Assembly: GCA_004835665.1 (NCBI GenBank)
Contig: RBKR01000010.1
Coordinates: 372,001-436,000, forward strand
Reading direction: 5' to 3'
Length of the DNA stretch: 64,000 nt
Source: Phoma sp. XZ068
Lineage: Eukaryota > Ascomycota > Dothideomycetes > Pleosporales > Didymellaceae
This document shows positions 1 to 11,401 of the stretch, piece after piece (position 1 is the first letter of the stretch; each line of letters opens with the position of its first letter). The notes under the pieces were generated by a model. It had not been told where the DNA came from and made no database searches. It was given only the letters and a program-made list of their open reading frames with translations. Position numbers and translations under genes: made by a program.

Positions 1-1263
1 ACCGCCAACAACGCCCACCTCCACCTGATCGCTACATAGATTTGGAGGCCCACATGTGCGGACTATAGTTTCTCTAGACCTCGAAGACTGGGTCAAGCAA
101 TTGCTGGAAGGATGGTTTCGCTCATAGGGTCTCGAACTCGAGAGCACAGACGAATGAAAACGGCACTCGTTACTTCACTTTACAGTGCGTGCTGGAAGAT
201 GAGAATTAGTTGTGATCCGATATTCGGTACCGTGACTACACTACAGGGCTGCGTCTCCAGCAAAGATGAAGGGAAAGTGAACGTGAGTGGATTGGATTCG
301 AGTGCGAGTGGTCATAGAAAAACCATGCTATGGAGACGCTTCGAAGCAGCAGAGTACATATTGAGATAAGAGTTTAGCGGAACGACTAGCTAAAATAGAA
401 TATCGAAGAGCCTGGCGAAACGACGAAACGACGTGTGTCCAGCGATTGAGTTCATGCGCATGCAAGCCACCTGGCCTACCACTTCCTAGACCAGGCCAGG
501 CCATCTTGAGAGACCGAGTTATTCCGCTTCTCAAGGTTCTTCGACGTAAGGTCGGGCTGACTTGGTTGACTTGAAAACCCTTTGGCCGCATTCTCTTGTG
601 CGGCCATCTTCTGCAGGAGCAGCCCCTGCATGTATATTGTATCAACGGTCAGGCCTGCCCCTCTGGCTCGCCCAAAATGAACGTACTCAAAGGTAAAAGA
701 AGTATCACAAGGAGCTGCAGAGTTGGACATCTGTTCTGCGACGCTCTTCTGTGGACCTATCGCATCGCTTTTCACAGTTGTGTTTCTAAACATTCAGGCA
801 GATTACAGCAGTTTGTTGTCTCACGCGTTGAAAAAGACCGATCCACTGTCTGTAGTTTTGTGCTGTGGGGAATACGGAAGCTTGAACTGAAAAGAGGGAA
901 CGAAAAGGCAATGTGTAGTTTTCATCAGGGCGTGACCCAGCTAGATAACGAGCATCCTCCAGGGAAGTATTTCCTTGTTCATCAACTCACGGCAGCAGTC
1001 ACTGGTCGTGTCGAAGGAGGTTATTATGGAGCTGCGGGAGCCTGTTCCAGTCGACCTTCAAGGGTGTCCGATTCTCGACCAGGCTCGGCTCAGATCTATT
1101 TGCTTGTTACTGTACTGCAAGCCTTGCGATGAAAAGCAAGCACGCCAGAGACTTGATGAGTATCCTCGACCTTTTGGAAAACTCATCAGAACATGTCCAG
1201 ACAGCCATCAACGGCCTGTCTACCGTCAGGATGAGCAGTGACATGGTCTAGGACCAAACGCAC
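1..1263. other. No gene recognised at the left edge
   Basis: Only short frames without recognisable domains are present on both strands. The longest forward frame, about 596-1132, has no ATG-led protein-like composition that I recognise. I see no TIRs, LTRs or tandem arrays here. The stretch could be old decayed repeat or intergenic DNA. Confidence 0.4.
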
Positions 1264-1492
1264 TGATGGTATGACTCGTATGAGAACTCTAATACTGTGG
1301 CGCACGTGACGCAAGTCTCAATAGAGTTGAAATTATCTTTTATTCGAGAAATCTCTGTCCCTTTCTCCAGAGCGCAACCTATTCCTTTATATCTACGGCC
1401 TCAACTTCAGCTCTTCGGCCTGGCCGACGGTCAACCCGATCGTCTCGGTCTCTCCGATCCAGACATCACCGTACTTTCTAGACCTGCCAACA
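1264..1492 (+). repeat. LTR-like repeat copy A (left arm of inverted pair)
   Basis: A 229-bp unit beginning TGATGGTATGACTCG and ending GACCTGCCAACA. Copy C at 20041 begins TGTTGG, so the ancestral unit probably ran TGTTGG...CCAACA, the terminal form common in Copia-type LTRs. It is nearly identical, with a one-base indel near the outer end, to the reverse complement of 1595-1822. No retrotransposon polyprotein lies between the two arms, so this is not a simple full element. A fold-back element or two solo LTRs in opposite orientation are both possible. Confidence 0.6.
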
Positions 1493-1594
1493 CATGATAA
1501 TCGTGAGATGTTGCTACAATCATAATTGCACTTGATCCTCGCTATCGTGGCATTTGCAGGTCGCGTCACTGCTCGCTGCGGGACCTCTCCTTTA

Positions 1595-1822
1595 TTGGCA
1601 GGTCTAGAAAGTACGGTGATGTCTGGATCGGAGAGACCGAGACGATCGGGTTGACCGTCGGCCAGGCCGAAGAGCTGAAGTTGAGGCCGTAGATATAAAG
1701 GAATAGGTTGCGCTCTGGAGAAAGGGACAGAGATTTCTCGAATAAAAGATAATTTCAACTCTATTGAGACTTGCGTCACGTGCGCCACAGTATTAGAGTT
1801 CTCATTACGAGTCATACCAACA
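1595..1822 (-). repeat. LTR-like repeat copy B (right arm of inverted pair)
   Basis: On the minus strand this starts TGTTGGTATGACTCG at 1822 and runs to about 1595, matching copy A almost base for base. Past the shared end it continues AATAAAGGAGAG; copy C continues AATAAAGGCGAC at the same point, so the full unit may extend beyond the copy A end or carry a poly(A)-like signal there. Arms A and B are separated by about 100 bp of single-copy sequence. Confidence 0.6.
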
Positions 1823-2246
1823 CTGACGATCAGCCTCCGACAAGGATACGGAAGGTCAGCCGGGCTCCCATGTAAGCACAGCAGCGCCGACGCCAGGAAT
1901 ACCGCACGGGCCGTCCGCTTACCGTAACGCAATGACTGCGATCCCTACAATGCACTAACACAGACTTAGTAAGCCCTTATTATGTGCACCGTGCGCTGAG
2001 AACAAAGAGAATGCTGACATCGGAAACCGATTGCAGATGCGACTGATATCGTAAGGGTATGCTAGCGGAATATCTCCGGGAGATACGTAACTTACTTGGG
2101 GTGACTGTACTGTATCAGGAAAAACACGGAACCTTGGGGATGAGCTTGCGATCTGGGCTTGTGAGAGAGGTGACGTTCTCGACCCCTGAACGCGACCACG
2201 GAAGCGACCGCGAACGCGACCGCGACGCGTTGTCCTTGCCATTTGA

Positions 2247-3353
2247 GCTACCAGCACCACGGAAGAGACAACCAAGCAACACCACCGAGCAAAGCGGACG
2301 CTACCGCAGGCCACGACCAACAAAGACCTGCTTGTCGCATTGACCGAGATCATCCGGCAACAAACTGAGACCATCAGGAACCTTGAGCGCGAAACCAAAG
2401 AGATCAGACAGAACCAGCAAACACTCATCGATCACAATGCCAAGCTTATCGACGAAGTCGCTGAGCTCAAGACGCGCGTTGACGACCTCGCGGCAGCGGC
2501 ATCCTCTGGCGCGCGTTCCTGGGCCGCGGTGGCGGGTGCGAGCATGCCCGCGGGCCCGAGCGCCACTTCCGGAACACTACCGAGCCAGCTGCACGCTAAC
2601 CGCACTAGCCTCGCTCCCGTCGATGTGCATAACATCACGGTAGACATCTCCAGAGCAGATGGCGAAGATGGCAGAATGTCAGCGGGTACGGTCAGAGCAG
2701 CGGTGGAAAAGGAAATGCGCACGATGGAGAACCACGGAAACTGGCGATGCCGGGCGGTCACCGTCGACCACGCGACCCAAAGTCGGATCAGAATCGCGTG
2801 AAGAGACGAGGACGAGCATGAGCTTATCAAGAGAGCAGCGGAGAAGATCGGCGCAGGCTCGCGCGTGTTGCGCGATGAGCTCTTCCCGGTCAAAATCGAC
2901 AACGTCAGGCGAACAGCAGTGCTAGACGAGAAGGACGAGATCAGAGCAGGAGCAGCAGAAGCTTTTGGCGAAGAGAACGGAACGACTGTTGCCAAAATCG
3001 CGTGGCTGAGTAAGAGAGACGTCCCGAAGGCGTATGGATCCATGGTAGTGTACGTGACTAAGAGAAGCGATGCAAGGAGGCTCGTCGCGGAAGGCTTCTT
3101 CCGCGCTGGCGGAGAGTCTGGCACGACGAGCGCGTTCGAACGCCGGCCACGGCCCGGACAATGCTACAACTGCCAAGAGCTCGGCCACAAAGCATACCAG
3201 TGCAAGAAGACGCGGAGGTGCGGGCGATGCGCCAAAGACGGCCACCACCACAAGAGCTGCAGCGAAGTGGTGATGAAGTGCGTGCTGTGCGGAGGACCGC
3301 ACGAGTCGTTCAGCAGAAACTGTCGGATTGTTTACCCACCTCAACATGAATAG
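2247..3353 (+). pseudogene. LINE-1 ORF1 (gag-like, CCHC), interrupted by one stop
   Basis: The encoded protein would be the LINE nucleic-acid-binding protein. After a coiled-coil-like segment rich in E, K and Q (about 2340-2480) comes a variable middle, then three knuckles near the C-terminus: CYNCQELGHKAYQC, CGRCAKDGHHHKSC and CVLCGGPHESFSRNC. The frame is continuous across 2247-3353 except for a TGA at 2799-2801, after which the same frame resumes with RDEDEHELIKRAAEK. Such a stop is what a CGA-to-TGA change gives, and that transition fits RIP. There is no ATG at the expected start, so the 5' end is truncated or mutated. ORF1 overlaps the start of ORF2 at 3346 by a few bases. Confidence 0.72.
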
Positions 3354-6300
3354 AGCATTCCGCATGATCCAGCTCAATGTCAGAAAGCACGGCGAAGTAC
3401 ACGACAGCCTGATGAATGACGAAGAGATGCAAGATGTGACAGTGGTGGCCATCCAGGAGCCGCACGCACGGAGGATGCAAAGCCGGTTGCTGACGACGCC
3501 CATGCTCCATCACAAGTGGACCAAGATGGTGCCGTCGACCTGGCGAGAGGGGAGGTGGCCGATACGGAGCATGCTGTGGGTGAGCAGAGAAGTGGAGGCG
3601 GAGCAGGTGCGGATCGAGTCGCCGGACTTGACAGCAGCGATCATCCGGCTGCACGAGCGGCGGGTATTGGTGGTGTCGGTGTACATACCAGGAGGAGACC
3701 CGCAGGCGCTACGAGACACATGCAACAAGCTAAACGAGGCGATCACGGATGTGAGACGAAGGGCCGGCACAGTGGTGGACGTGGTGCTGGCTGGCGACTT
3801 CAACCAACACGACCAGCTGTGGGGAGGAGAGGATGTGACGATGGTCAGACAGGGCGAAGCCGACCCGATCATCGACCTGATGATAGAGCACGCGCTCAGC
3901 AGCCTGCTCCCGCGTGGTACCAAGACGTGGCAGGGCGGAGACTACGAGACGACGATCGACTTAGTGCTAGCGTCGAAAGAGCTGGCAGATACAGTGACGA
4001 GATGCGCAATCTATGCAACCGAACACGGTTCTGACCATAGGACGATCGAGACGGTCTTTGACAGCCCGGTCCCGGCGGCGCAGCAGCAGGAGCGGCTTCT
4101 ACTCAAGAACGCACCGTGGAAAGCGATCAGGGACAGGATCTCCAGGGCGCTCGGTGCGAGCCTGCCAGCGGGCACGACGCAGCAGAGGACGGACAGGCTG
4201 GTGGCGGCGGTGCTGGAGGCGGTGCACGCACTAACACCCAGAGCTAGGCCGTCACCGTACGCGAAGAGGTGGTGGATACGCAGGACTTGACACAGCTGCG
4301 CCGCGTCTACACGCACTGGAGGAACCGAGCGAGAGCGGCGAGACGCTCAGGAGCTGCTAGACCAGATCTAGAAGAGACTGCAAAGGGAGCGTCGAAGCAG
4401 TACCACGATGCCATTCGACAGCAGAAGAGAAAGCACTGGGATGACTTCCTGGCGGACAACGACAACATCTGGAACGCGGCCAAATACCTGAAGACAGGTA
4501 ACGAGGCGTTTGGGACAGTCCCAGCCCTTCGCAGAACGGACGGAACAACTACGAGCGACGAAGGGGAGCAAGCCGAGGAGCTGCTCAGCACCTTCTTCCC
4601 TCCGCTTCCCAGCCACATCGACGACGAAGGACACAGGCCGCAGAGAGCGCCTGTAGAGATGCCGACCATCACGCTCGAGGAGGTGGAAAGGCAGCTGCAC
4701 GCCGCAAAGTCATGGAAAGCACCTGGAGACGACGGACTGCCGGTCATAGTGTGGAAGCAGGTCTGGCCGGTGGTCAAAGACCATGTTCTTGCGCTGTTTC
4801 GACAGTCGCTAGAAGAGGGATCGCTGCCCAGCCAATGGAGACATGCCAAGATCATCCCGCTCAAGAAGCCAGGCAAGGAAGACTACACCATTGCAAAAGC
4901 CTGGAGGCCGATCTCACTGCTAGCCACGCTGGGCAAAGTGCTGGAGTCGGTGGTGGCAGAGAGAATCTCGCACATGGTCGAGACGCATGGGTTGCTGCCC
5001 ACCAACCACTTCGGAGCGCGCAAGCAGCGATCAGCGGAACAAGCACTGGTGCTCCTCCAAGAACAAATCTACACCGCGTTGCGGGGCCGGCGAACTGTCA
5101 GCCTGATCAGCTTCGACGTCAAGGGGGCGTACAACGGAGTGTGCAAGGAAAGACTGCTGCAGAGGATGAGAGCGCGAGGCATACCAGAGAGGCTGTTGCG
5201 GTGGGTAGAGGCGTTCTGCTCACAGCGCACCGCATCGATCCAGGTCAACGGACAGGCGTCCGAGGTTCGAGAGCTGCCTCAGGCAGGTCTGCCGCAAGGG
5301 TCGCCTCTGTCTCCCACTCTTTTTCTCTTCTTCAATGCTGACCTGGTGCAACGACGCATCGACACGTACGGTGGCGCGATCGCGTTCGTGGATGACTTCA
5401 CCGCGTGGGTCACGGGCCCGACAGCGCAAAGCAACAGGGAGGGTATCGAAGCCATCATCAGAGACGCACTGGACTGGGAACGGAGAAGCGGAGCGACGTT
5501 CGAGGCAGAAAAGACGGCTGTCATCCACTTCACGCGCAAAGCATACAAGAGCGCCACGGACCCCTTCATCATCAAGGGGCAGAGCGTGTCGCCCAACGAC
5601 CACGTCAAGATACTCGGCGTGCTCATGGACGCCGGGCTCAAGTACCACAAGCACATCGCAAGAGCAGCCGCAAAGGGGCTGGAAGCAGCACTGGAGCTCC
5701 GGAAACTGAGAGGGCTACCGCCCACAGTGGCACGGCAGCTGTTCACGGCGACGGTTGCGCCGACGGTAGACTACGCGTCGAACGTGTGGATGCATGCCTG
5801 CAAAGACAAACTCACAGGGCCCATCAACAGGGTGCAGAGGATAGGAGCACAAGCGATCGTAGGGACGTTTGTCACGGTAGCGACATGGGTGGCAGAGGCA
5901 GAGGCGCACATCCCGAGCGCACAGGAGCGGTTCTGGAAGCGAGCAGTCAAGCTGTGGACCGACATACACGCGTTGCCCGAGACCAACCCGCTGCGAAGAA
6001 ACACGTCGCGCATGCGCAAGTTCAGGAGACAGTACCGCTCGCCGCTCTATCAGGTGGCAGAAGCGCTCAAGGACATAGAGATGGAGCAGATGGAGACGAT
6101 CCGGCCATGCGTCTTGGCGCCATGGGAGAGGAGAGTGCAGGTGGTGACCGAGGATGCGGCACAGAGGCTCGAGGCGAACTGGGCGGTGCGCATTGCAGTC
6201 AGCAGTTCGTCGCGGAACGGAAACGTCGGAATAGGAGGTGCGATCAGCATACAGAACAACGAAACACGGTCGTTCTCTACCACACTAGGCAAGAGAGAGG

Positions 6301-7440
6301 AGCAGAACCCGTACTCGGCAGAGCTGGTGGCGATGGCCGAGGCGCTGAGTAGGCTGCCAAAGCTTAGGTTTCGCAACATTGCACTAACAACAAGAAACAA
6401 AGCGGCTGTGCTCACGCTGAGAAGACCTCGGCAGCAGTCAGGCCAAAGCTACATCAGCCAGTTCTACAGGACCGTGCAGACACTGAGGAGAGACGGCAAC
6501 ACGGTGACAGTGCTGTGGCTGCCTGCAAGCGAAGAGTGCGAGCTCGCACGCCTCGCCAAGCAGGAGGCAAAGACGTCAACGAGACGAAACGCCACGCCGC
6601 AGACACAGCTTCCTAGGATACGATCGACCACGCACAACATTGCACGTAAGCAAGGCAGCGCTAAGAAGGTGCCAGAAAAAGTAGGAAACTATTCTAAGCG
6701 AATCGACACGGCACTGCCAGGAGAGCACACACGACAACTGTACGACCAGCTATCGCGGAAAGAGAGCAGCGTGCTCGCTCAGCTCAGAACAGGCATGGCA
6801 CAGCTGAACACGTATCTAAACCGAATCAAAGTTTGCAACACAGACCAGTGTGAATGCGGACAGGCAGCAGAGACAGTGGAGCACTTTCTGTTCAGATGCA
6901 GACGGTGGACAGCACAGCGAACAGAGATGCTGCAGTGCACGCAGACAGGCAGAGGAAACGTGTCGCTCTACCTGGGCGGCAAAACAGCGATAGACGATGT
7001 GAAATGGGCGCCGAACATGGACGCAGTGCGAGCGACGATTCGATTCGCGATGGCGACAGGAAGACTTGACGCAAATTGACATCTGATGACCGGGTGAATC
7101 GCATCTACTAACACAAAACTCATCAACAACCTTGTACAGCATAGAGCAGTCAGCGCTTCAGCCGCCGAAGATAGGACGCTGAACACTTGAAGAATCTCTT
7201 GGAGAAGCCGACTCTGAGCCAGTCTGCCACCAACAATACTAACCCACGAGCGCCTGATGAGAGACGGTAGATAGAGAACAAGCGACCTAGATATCAAGCA
7301 AGGGCTTTGACTTGAATAACAAGCTGCATGAAGAAGCGAGTCAAAGAAGACACAGGGGCTAGTGAGGCCGCGATGTAGCATAAGCAGTGTAGTATCAGAC
7401 TAGCGTTAGTAGCCCTTTCGGCTCGGCCGCCGGGCGTAAA
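2250..7440 (+). mobile_element. LINE-1: decayed Tad/I-like non-LTR retrotransposon
   Basis: A two-ORF LINE on the plus strand: a gag-like ORF1 with CCHC knuckles, then an ORF2 with endonuclease, reverse transcriptase, a degenerate RNase H region and a C-terminal CCHC. The 5' limit is uncertain, because the ORF1 frame is open from just after an in-frame stop at 2244 with no ATG upstream of 2544. The 3' untranslated part runs past 7079 to about 7440, where a TAAATAAATT stretch may be the tail. No target-site duplication could be fixed. Damage is light: one nonsense codon in ORF1 and one two-base frameshift in ORF2. Confidence 0.75.
3346..7079 (+). pseudogene. LINE-1 ORF2: endonuclease-reverse transcriptase, one frameshift
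   Basis: The first ATG (3346) opens an AP-type endonuclease domain: VVAIQEPH, VLAGDFNQHD and GSDHRTIE are its metal-site and catalytic motifs. This frame ends at 4290, just after YAKRWW. The reverse transcriptase continues in another frame from about 4269 (VDTQDLTQLRR); two extra bases near 4275 explain the break. RT motifs follow in order: RPISLLATLGKVLE, SFDVKGAYNGV, GLPQGSPLSP and AFVDDF, so the active site is a VDD variant of YADD. Downstream (about 6160-6580) is an RNase H-like region with the YSAEL glutamate, but the usual aspartates are not evident, as in some fungal Tad-like elements. The C-terminus carries CECGQAAETVEHFLFRC. Apart from the shift the RT frame is open for over 900 codons. 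Confidence 0.78.
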
Positions 7441-8612
7441 TAAATTGTGTGTGTATAGATTGTTCACTACCTTTGTCAACTTCAACCGAGGCTCTTATTT
7501 ATCTTAACTAAGAGACACCTTGGCCATCGCGCTATGATTTACAAGCACGCATGCGCAGTCTACTTTGACAACTCAAGCAATGACCATATTTCAAGTCAGC
7601 AAGTCCTGCTTGACAAATGAGCATAAGCACGAGCACAAGATACACCTCATGATCATATGATACTCATCTGGGTCAAATAACATTCTGAAATGCGTAAAGA
7701 CCTAAGAAAATTGTCGCTTCGCTCGAGGTTTAGATGTTTGCTGTTTGCGCATGAACTAAGCCTGATCATGTGTTTCGCAGTTCTTGACCTCAGAAGCACC
7801 CATGGGTTTCCTCCTGTAGACCGTTACCTGCTTGTAGACCGATTCAGAAATGTGATGATCACCAGTATCATAACCAGGGAGCAACATGAATTCCGGCTAA
7901 TATATCGATAACCAAGGTTTCGCGATATGATCCGGTTTTTTATGCCATTCTTTCACGCTCTCTGGCCAGTTATCGTTCGTTGGTATAGGACTCCTGTAAC
8001 ACGCAATTCCAGTGCTGCTGTATTCTGTGTTTGGAGTACACGACGGCGGGATTTGCGACCATAGTTCTCATGTCAAGAAGGTATTGGAGTAGGCGCGAAC
8101 CCGGGTTCGGTAAGACGACACGATGAGATGACTATAAAGAAGCTTTAGACGCCGTGGGTGGTGTTAGCGTGACGATCATCTCTTTGCAGACATGACTGTC
8201 ATCACACGATGTCGCCCAGATCTCAAGATCACAAGATCTGACGGGAGATCAACAGATGGTTCAACAATGACCCTTGCAAAAATTGAACGTCTCAGCTACT
8301 TACAGTAGACTCTTTGGTCGTTCTTCTTACCGGTAACACGATCGAGTCATAGCTTAAGCAGTGAGGACTATTCGGTTCCCGCTGTGCCCTAGGCATAAGC
8401 ATGGACAGGTATTCAGTGACAATGCGAGTGATGATGATGCAGAAAAGGTGCTAAGACATACCGAGCCGTTCTGTAACAGACACGTAGTCATTAAGCCGTA
8501 TCATAGGTCTCACGTTATGCCCAAGGCATAATCGAAACGATCTACATCAAAACAGCCGTTGCACATGTCTTCTTGGCCGCCAATGGTGAAGTGACTTTAT
8601 ATCTAGTGTAAG
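7441..8612. other. No gene recognised
   Basis: The sequence after the LINE-1 3' end is somewhat AT-rich. It contains only short unrelated frames, the longest being about 7690-7911 (73 codons) with no domain I recognise. I see no TIRs or arrays. Confidence 0.4.
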
Positions 8613-9446
8613 ATGGTCGCACAGAGCCCGGTGACCCCCAGTGGCCGCGATGTCAAGGATCGGATATGGGCTTCGAGGATCACAGCTGTTGAGGTATTCT
8701 ACTTTGGAAGCCAGGACGATGAGCCTTTGGCCTATGGATTTCTAGTTCGGGACCCTAAGATGCCTGTTTATTGGCAGTGCGATGCTGAAGTATCAATTCC
8801 TGACATCGAAGACACACTTCCATGCTATGCCACACAAGATGTCATAGCGATGATCAAAAACGGCCCAGCATCCAGCAAATCTAGATGCACTCGCCACACA
8901 CGAAGGCATCGTCGCTCGACCGCAGGGACCCTCAGAATCGAGGTACACAGCGTCAGGATCTCTTACGATGGCAGCTATGTCTTCCTGGACAGAAGCCAGG
9001 ATGACTGGCATACCTGGAGTGGCGGCACAGTAACCCTGACTACATGTGAAGTCCTAGAGATGTTACCACTTGGGTGCGAAGAAGGACAGTGATCGGCGTG
9101 CTGCTCGCAATTATCTCATGAAGCAAGCCTGTTCCAGAAGTCCGCGGCCAAGGTCCGCTTTGACATCATCGGCACTGCCAGTGTCACCCAAGCGAAGATT
9201 GACGACATTTTTTCCAGCTCAGGTTACTATTCAGAGTTCTATGGTCATGATACTTCATCTCAGGACCTCAGAGAGAGATCAGCGCTAAAGAGGAACGCAT
9301 CCAGCCGTGAAGGTGCCGTCTGCCCCAAGTGCTCATCTGGTCAGGTCATTGTAAAGTATGAAGAGCGCCACAGGTATGAGCGATGGGTGCCATGCCTCAG
9401 GCAGACATGTAAGCGATGCAATTGCACAGCAATACTTGTAGCCTGA
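8613..9446 (+). CDS. Hypothetical protein with C-terminal zinc-ribbon-like cysteines (two exons)
   Basis: I do not recognise the family. Exon 1 starts at ATG 8613 and its frame stays open to a TGA at 9090-9092. A second protein-like frame, in a different phase, is open from 9129 to the TGA at 9444-9446. It ends with two cysteine pairs, CPKC and CLRQTCKRCNC, about 25 residues apart, like a small zinc ribbon. A GT at 9074 and an AG at 9126-9127 give a 54-nt intron that joins the frames in phase 2 and yields about 259 residues. A shorter 39-nt intron from 9089 is also in phase. The middle of exon 2 is acidic and serine-rich. The model is inferred; the two halves could be unrelated fragments. Confidence 0.42.
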
Positions 9447-10103
9447 AAGGTTTGCTGCACATCTTGACTAAATTCAAATAACCCAAAGCCTAGCTTTCGC
9501 ATCACCACACTCATGCGTTTTGTAGACACTATAGCAGATATATCATACTATTGACTATATCTAGAAGTCAATGTCGTACGTGACATGATTCGCAATCATC
9601 GTCATGTTGAACTTAAATCGTAATTGCACATCTCTTGTGATGGTAAGCATGATCATAAGCATGGCTACAGGTTTGATTGCAAGCAAAGTCACAGTATGCC
9701 GCGCAAATGACCAATCTCTTAAACTGATTCGGGGGGCGCAGTGTACTGAGTGCCAGTGAGATAGACCGAATCTTAATTAACGATGTTGTCTGACGATACC
9801 ACTTGCGCTGACTACGCCCGACAGCTTGAGTATTGCCGTGACTGCACATCAGAGTGAGCAATATGGCCTCTGATCGAGAGATATCGCTTGTCATTATTCG
9901 AAGGGTTCCATGCCACCACCAGAGGAGATGTTCTCCAGATTTGGGTTCTTCTGTCGCTGACTCACTCCAAGAAAACATTGTCTCGACTGACCAAGAGTGC
10001 GCACGTTTCGGCAGAGAGCTGACGTGTTATGTGCCCTGATGCCCATAACAGATCTCTTGCCCACTCGTGAGCGATGTTTCTTGGTCTCGACGGGGAACAC
10101 TAG
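9447..10103. other. No gene recognised; upstream region of the cyclin gene
   Basis: Short frames only. The cyclin frame downstream has no ATG between its upstream stop (10101-10103) and 10236, so a further 5' exon of that gene may lie here, but I could not identify it with confidence. Confidence 0.35.
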
Positions 10104-10148
10104 GGATCCAAAACTGCACAGCTGTGCTCTCTGGGGCGTTCACAAGCA

Positions 10149-11115
10149 TTGTCGGCTCCCTCTGTCAGGACTACCTCAAGTCCAGCACGATCGGATGCGA
10201 CTGAGCAGTACGAAGAGGATGGGATCATTCGTGACGAAGATGACTGGAAATGGGACCAGCAGCGCAGTATAGCAATGAAGATGTCAGGCCGAGAGGTAAA
10301 CGAATACAGAGTCGATTTCCTGAGAACTATGGAGGAAGAAGAAGAGGTCAATATGACAGAACCAACCACCTTTGAGTCACACTGACATTGTCCAGACTCG
10401 TGCGCTGCCCAACATAAGCTGCATTGATTCTCAACCGGAGGTCAAATGGGACATGCGGGAGTTACTGGTCGGGTTCTTGGTAGAGGTACACGGTGCATGT
10501 GGCCTGCGTCCGGCCACCATTTTCCTTGCAGTCAACATACTCGATCGGTACTGTTCCCGGCGGATAGTCAGAAGACATCACTATCAGCTCTTGGGTTGCG
10601 TAGCCCTGCTGGTGGCTTCCAAGTACAGGGAGGAGGGGAAGCAGGTACCGTCGCTGTACAAGTTGTGTAGGATGTGCGAGTCAGTTTACACACCCAAGCA
10701 ATTTGCTGAGCTGGAGTGGTTGCTTCTCGGCACTCTCGAGTGGACCATCGGTCACCCTGATGCGTGCACATTCATACAGACGCGCCTAGCACACAAGCCT
10801 GGCAAGACTGAGCTAGAGTACATGAGCATGTACATAGCTGAGATCGCTCTGTTCTACCGAGAGTTCGTGGATACTTGGCCCTCAGTCCTCGCAACATCAG
10901 CACAAGCCTTGGCTCGGTACACCATCAATCACATGTCTCACAGGAGCACTCCGATCGGGGTGTATCATCCACAGACATTTCTAAGTCTGTACAACCGGCT
11001 CAGAGATCCGCCAGATGTCATTTTCAGCAAGTACGCATTGCCAGAATACTCCAGAGTTTCGCAGACCGCCTTTCTTTCTCTCCACCTCGAAGACTCCCGG
11101 GGACCGGCCAAATAA
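10149..11115 (+). CDS. Cyclin (N-terminal cyclin box), two visible exons
   Basis: Likely a cell-cycle cyclin that activates a cyclin-dependent kinase. The exon ending at 10346 contains NEYRVDFLRTMEEEE, the helix preceding the cyclin box. A phase-0 intron 10347-10395 (49 nt; donor GTCAAT, branch CTGAC, acceptor CAG) joins it to 10396-11115. The box follows: MRELLVGFLVEVHGACGL, FLAVNILDRYCSRR, HYQLLGCVALLVASKYRE, ELEWLLLGTLEWTIGHP. This is the MRxxLxxWLxE / LDRY / KY layout of G1/S and B-type fungal cyclins. The C-terminal cyclin fold follows to the TAA at 11113. The true start is not resolved: the frame is open from 10104 but its first ATG is 10236, so an upstream exon is likely. I cannot name an orthologue. 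Confidence 0.72.
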
Positions 11116-11401
11116 TGCTCAGGTCTCTTCTTCTACCATGATTGTCACTGAGCGCGCTCAACGCCTGGTAGGCGTTCTGCGTCACTAGCGAGTGCTCACG
11201 TTTGCTTGTCTAGAGTGGTTCAGAGAGGGTGAAAATGAACGAAGAAACATGAGTATCGGTGGCTTGAACAGGTGACAGATATCAGCCCCTTCGGCGCCAT
11301 GAGCCTGTGACACCTTGCATTGCGGTATGAAGTCAAACAACTCAGCTGAAAGCCACGCGTAGTGTGTTCAGGATTAATACATGGTTATCGACAATGCCAT
11401 A
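11116..11401. other. Spacer between the cyclin gene and pogo element E1
   Basis: Contains the cyclin 3' region. Position 11400-11401 is the TA that forms the left target duplication of E1. Nothing else is seen. Confidence 0.4.

Noticed and set aside
1..40. Similarity of the window start to the 5' coding end of the CCDC174-like pseudogene at 47825
   Set aside because: Only about 25 bases match and the similarity stops at once; it is too short to call a duplicate.
2432..3124. Long minus-strand open frame (230 codons) over LINE-1 ORF1
   Set aside because: It is the antisense of a GC-rich coding region; its composition is low-complexity Ser/Ala and no domain is present. The plus-strand CCHC protein explains the region.
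5279..5746. Overlapping open frames on both strands within the LINE-1 reverse transcriptase
   Set aside because: Shadows of the RT frame; none has protein-like motifs.
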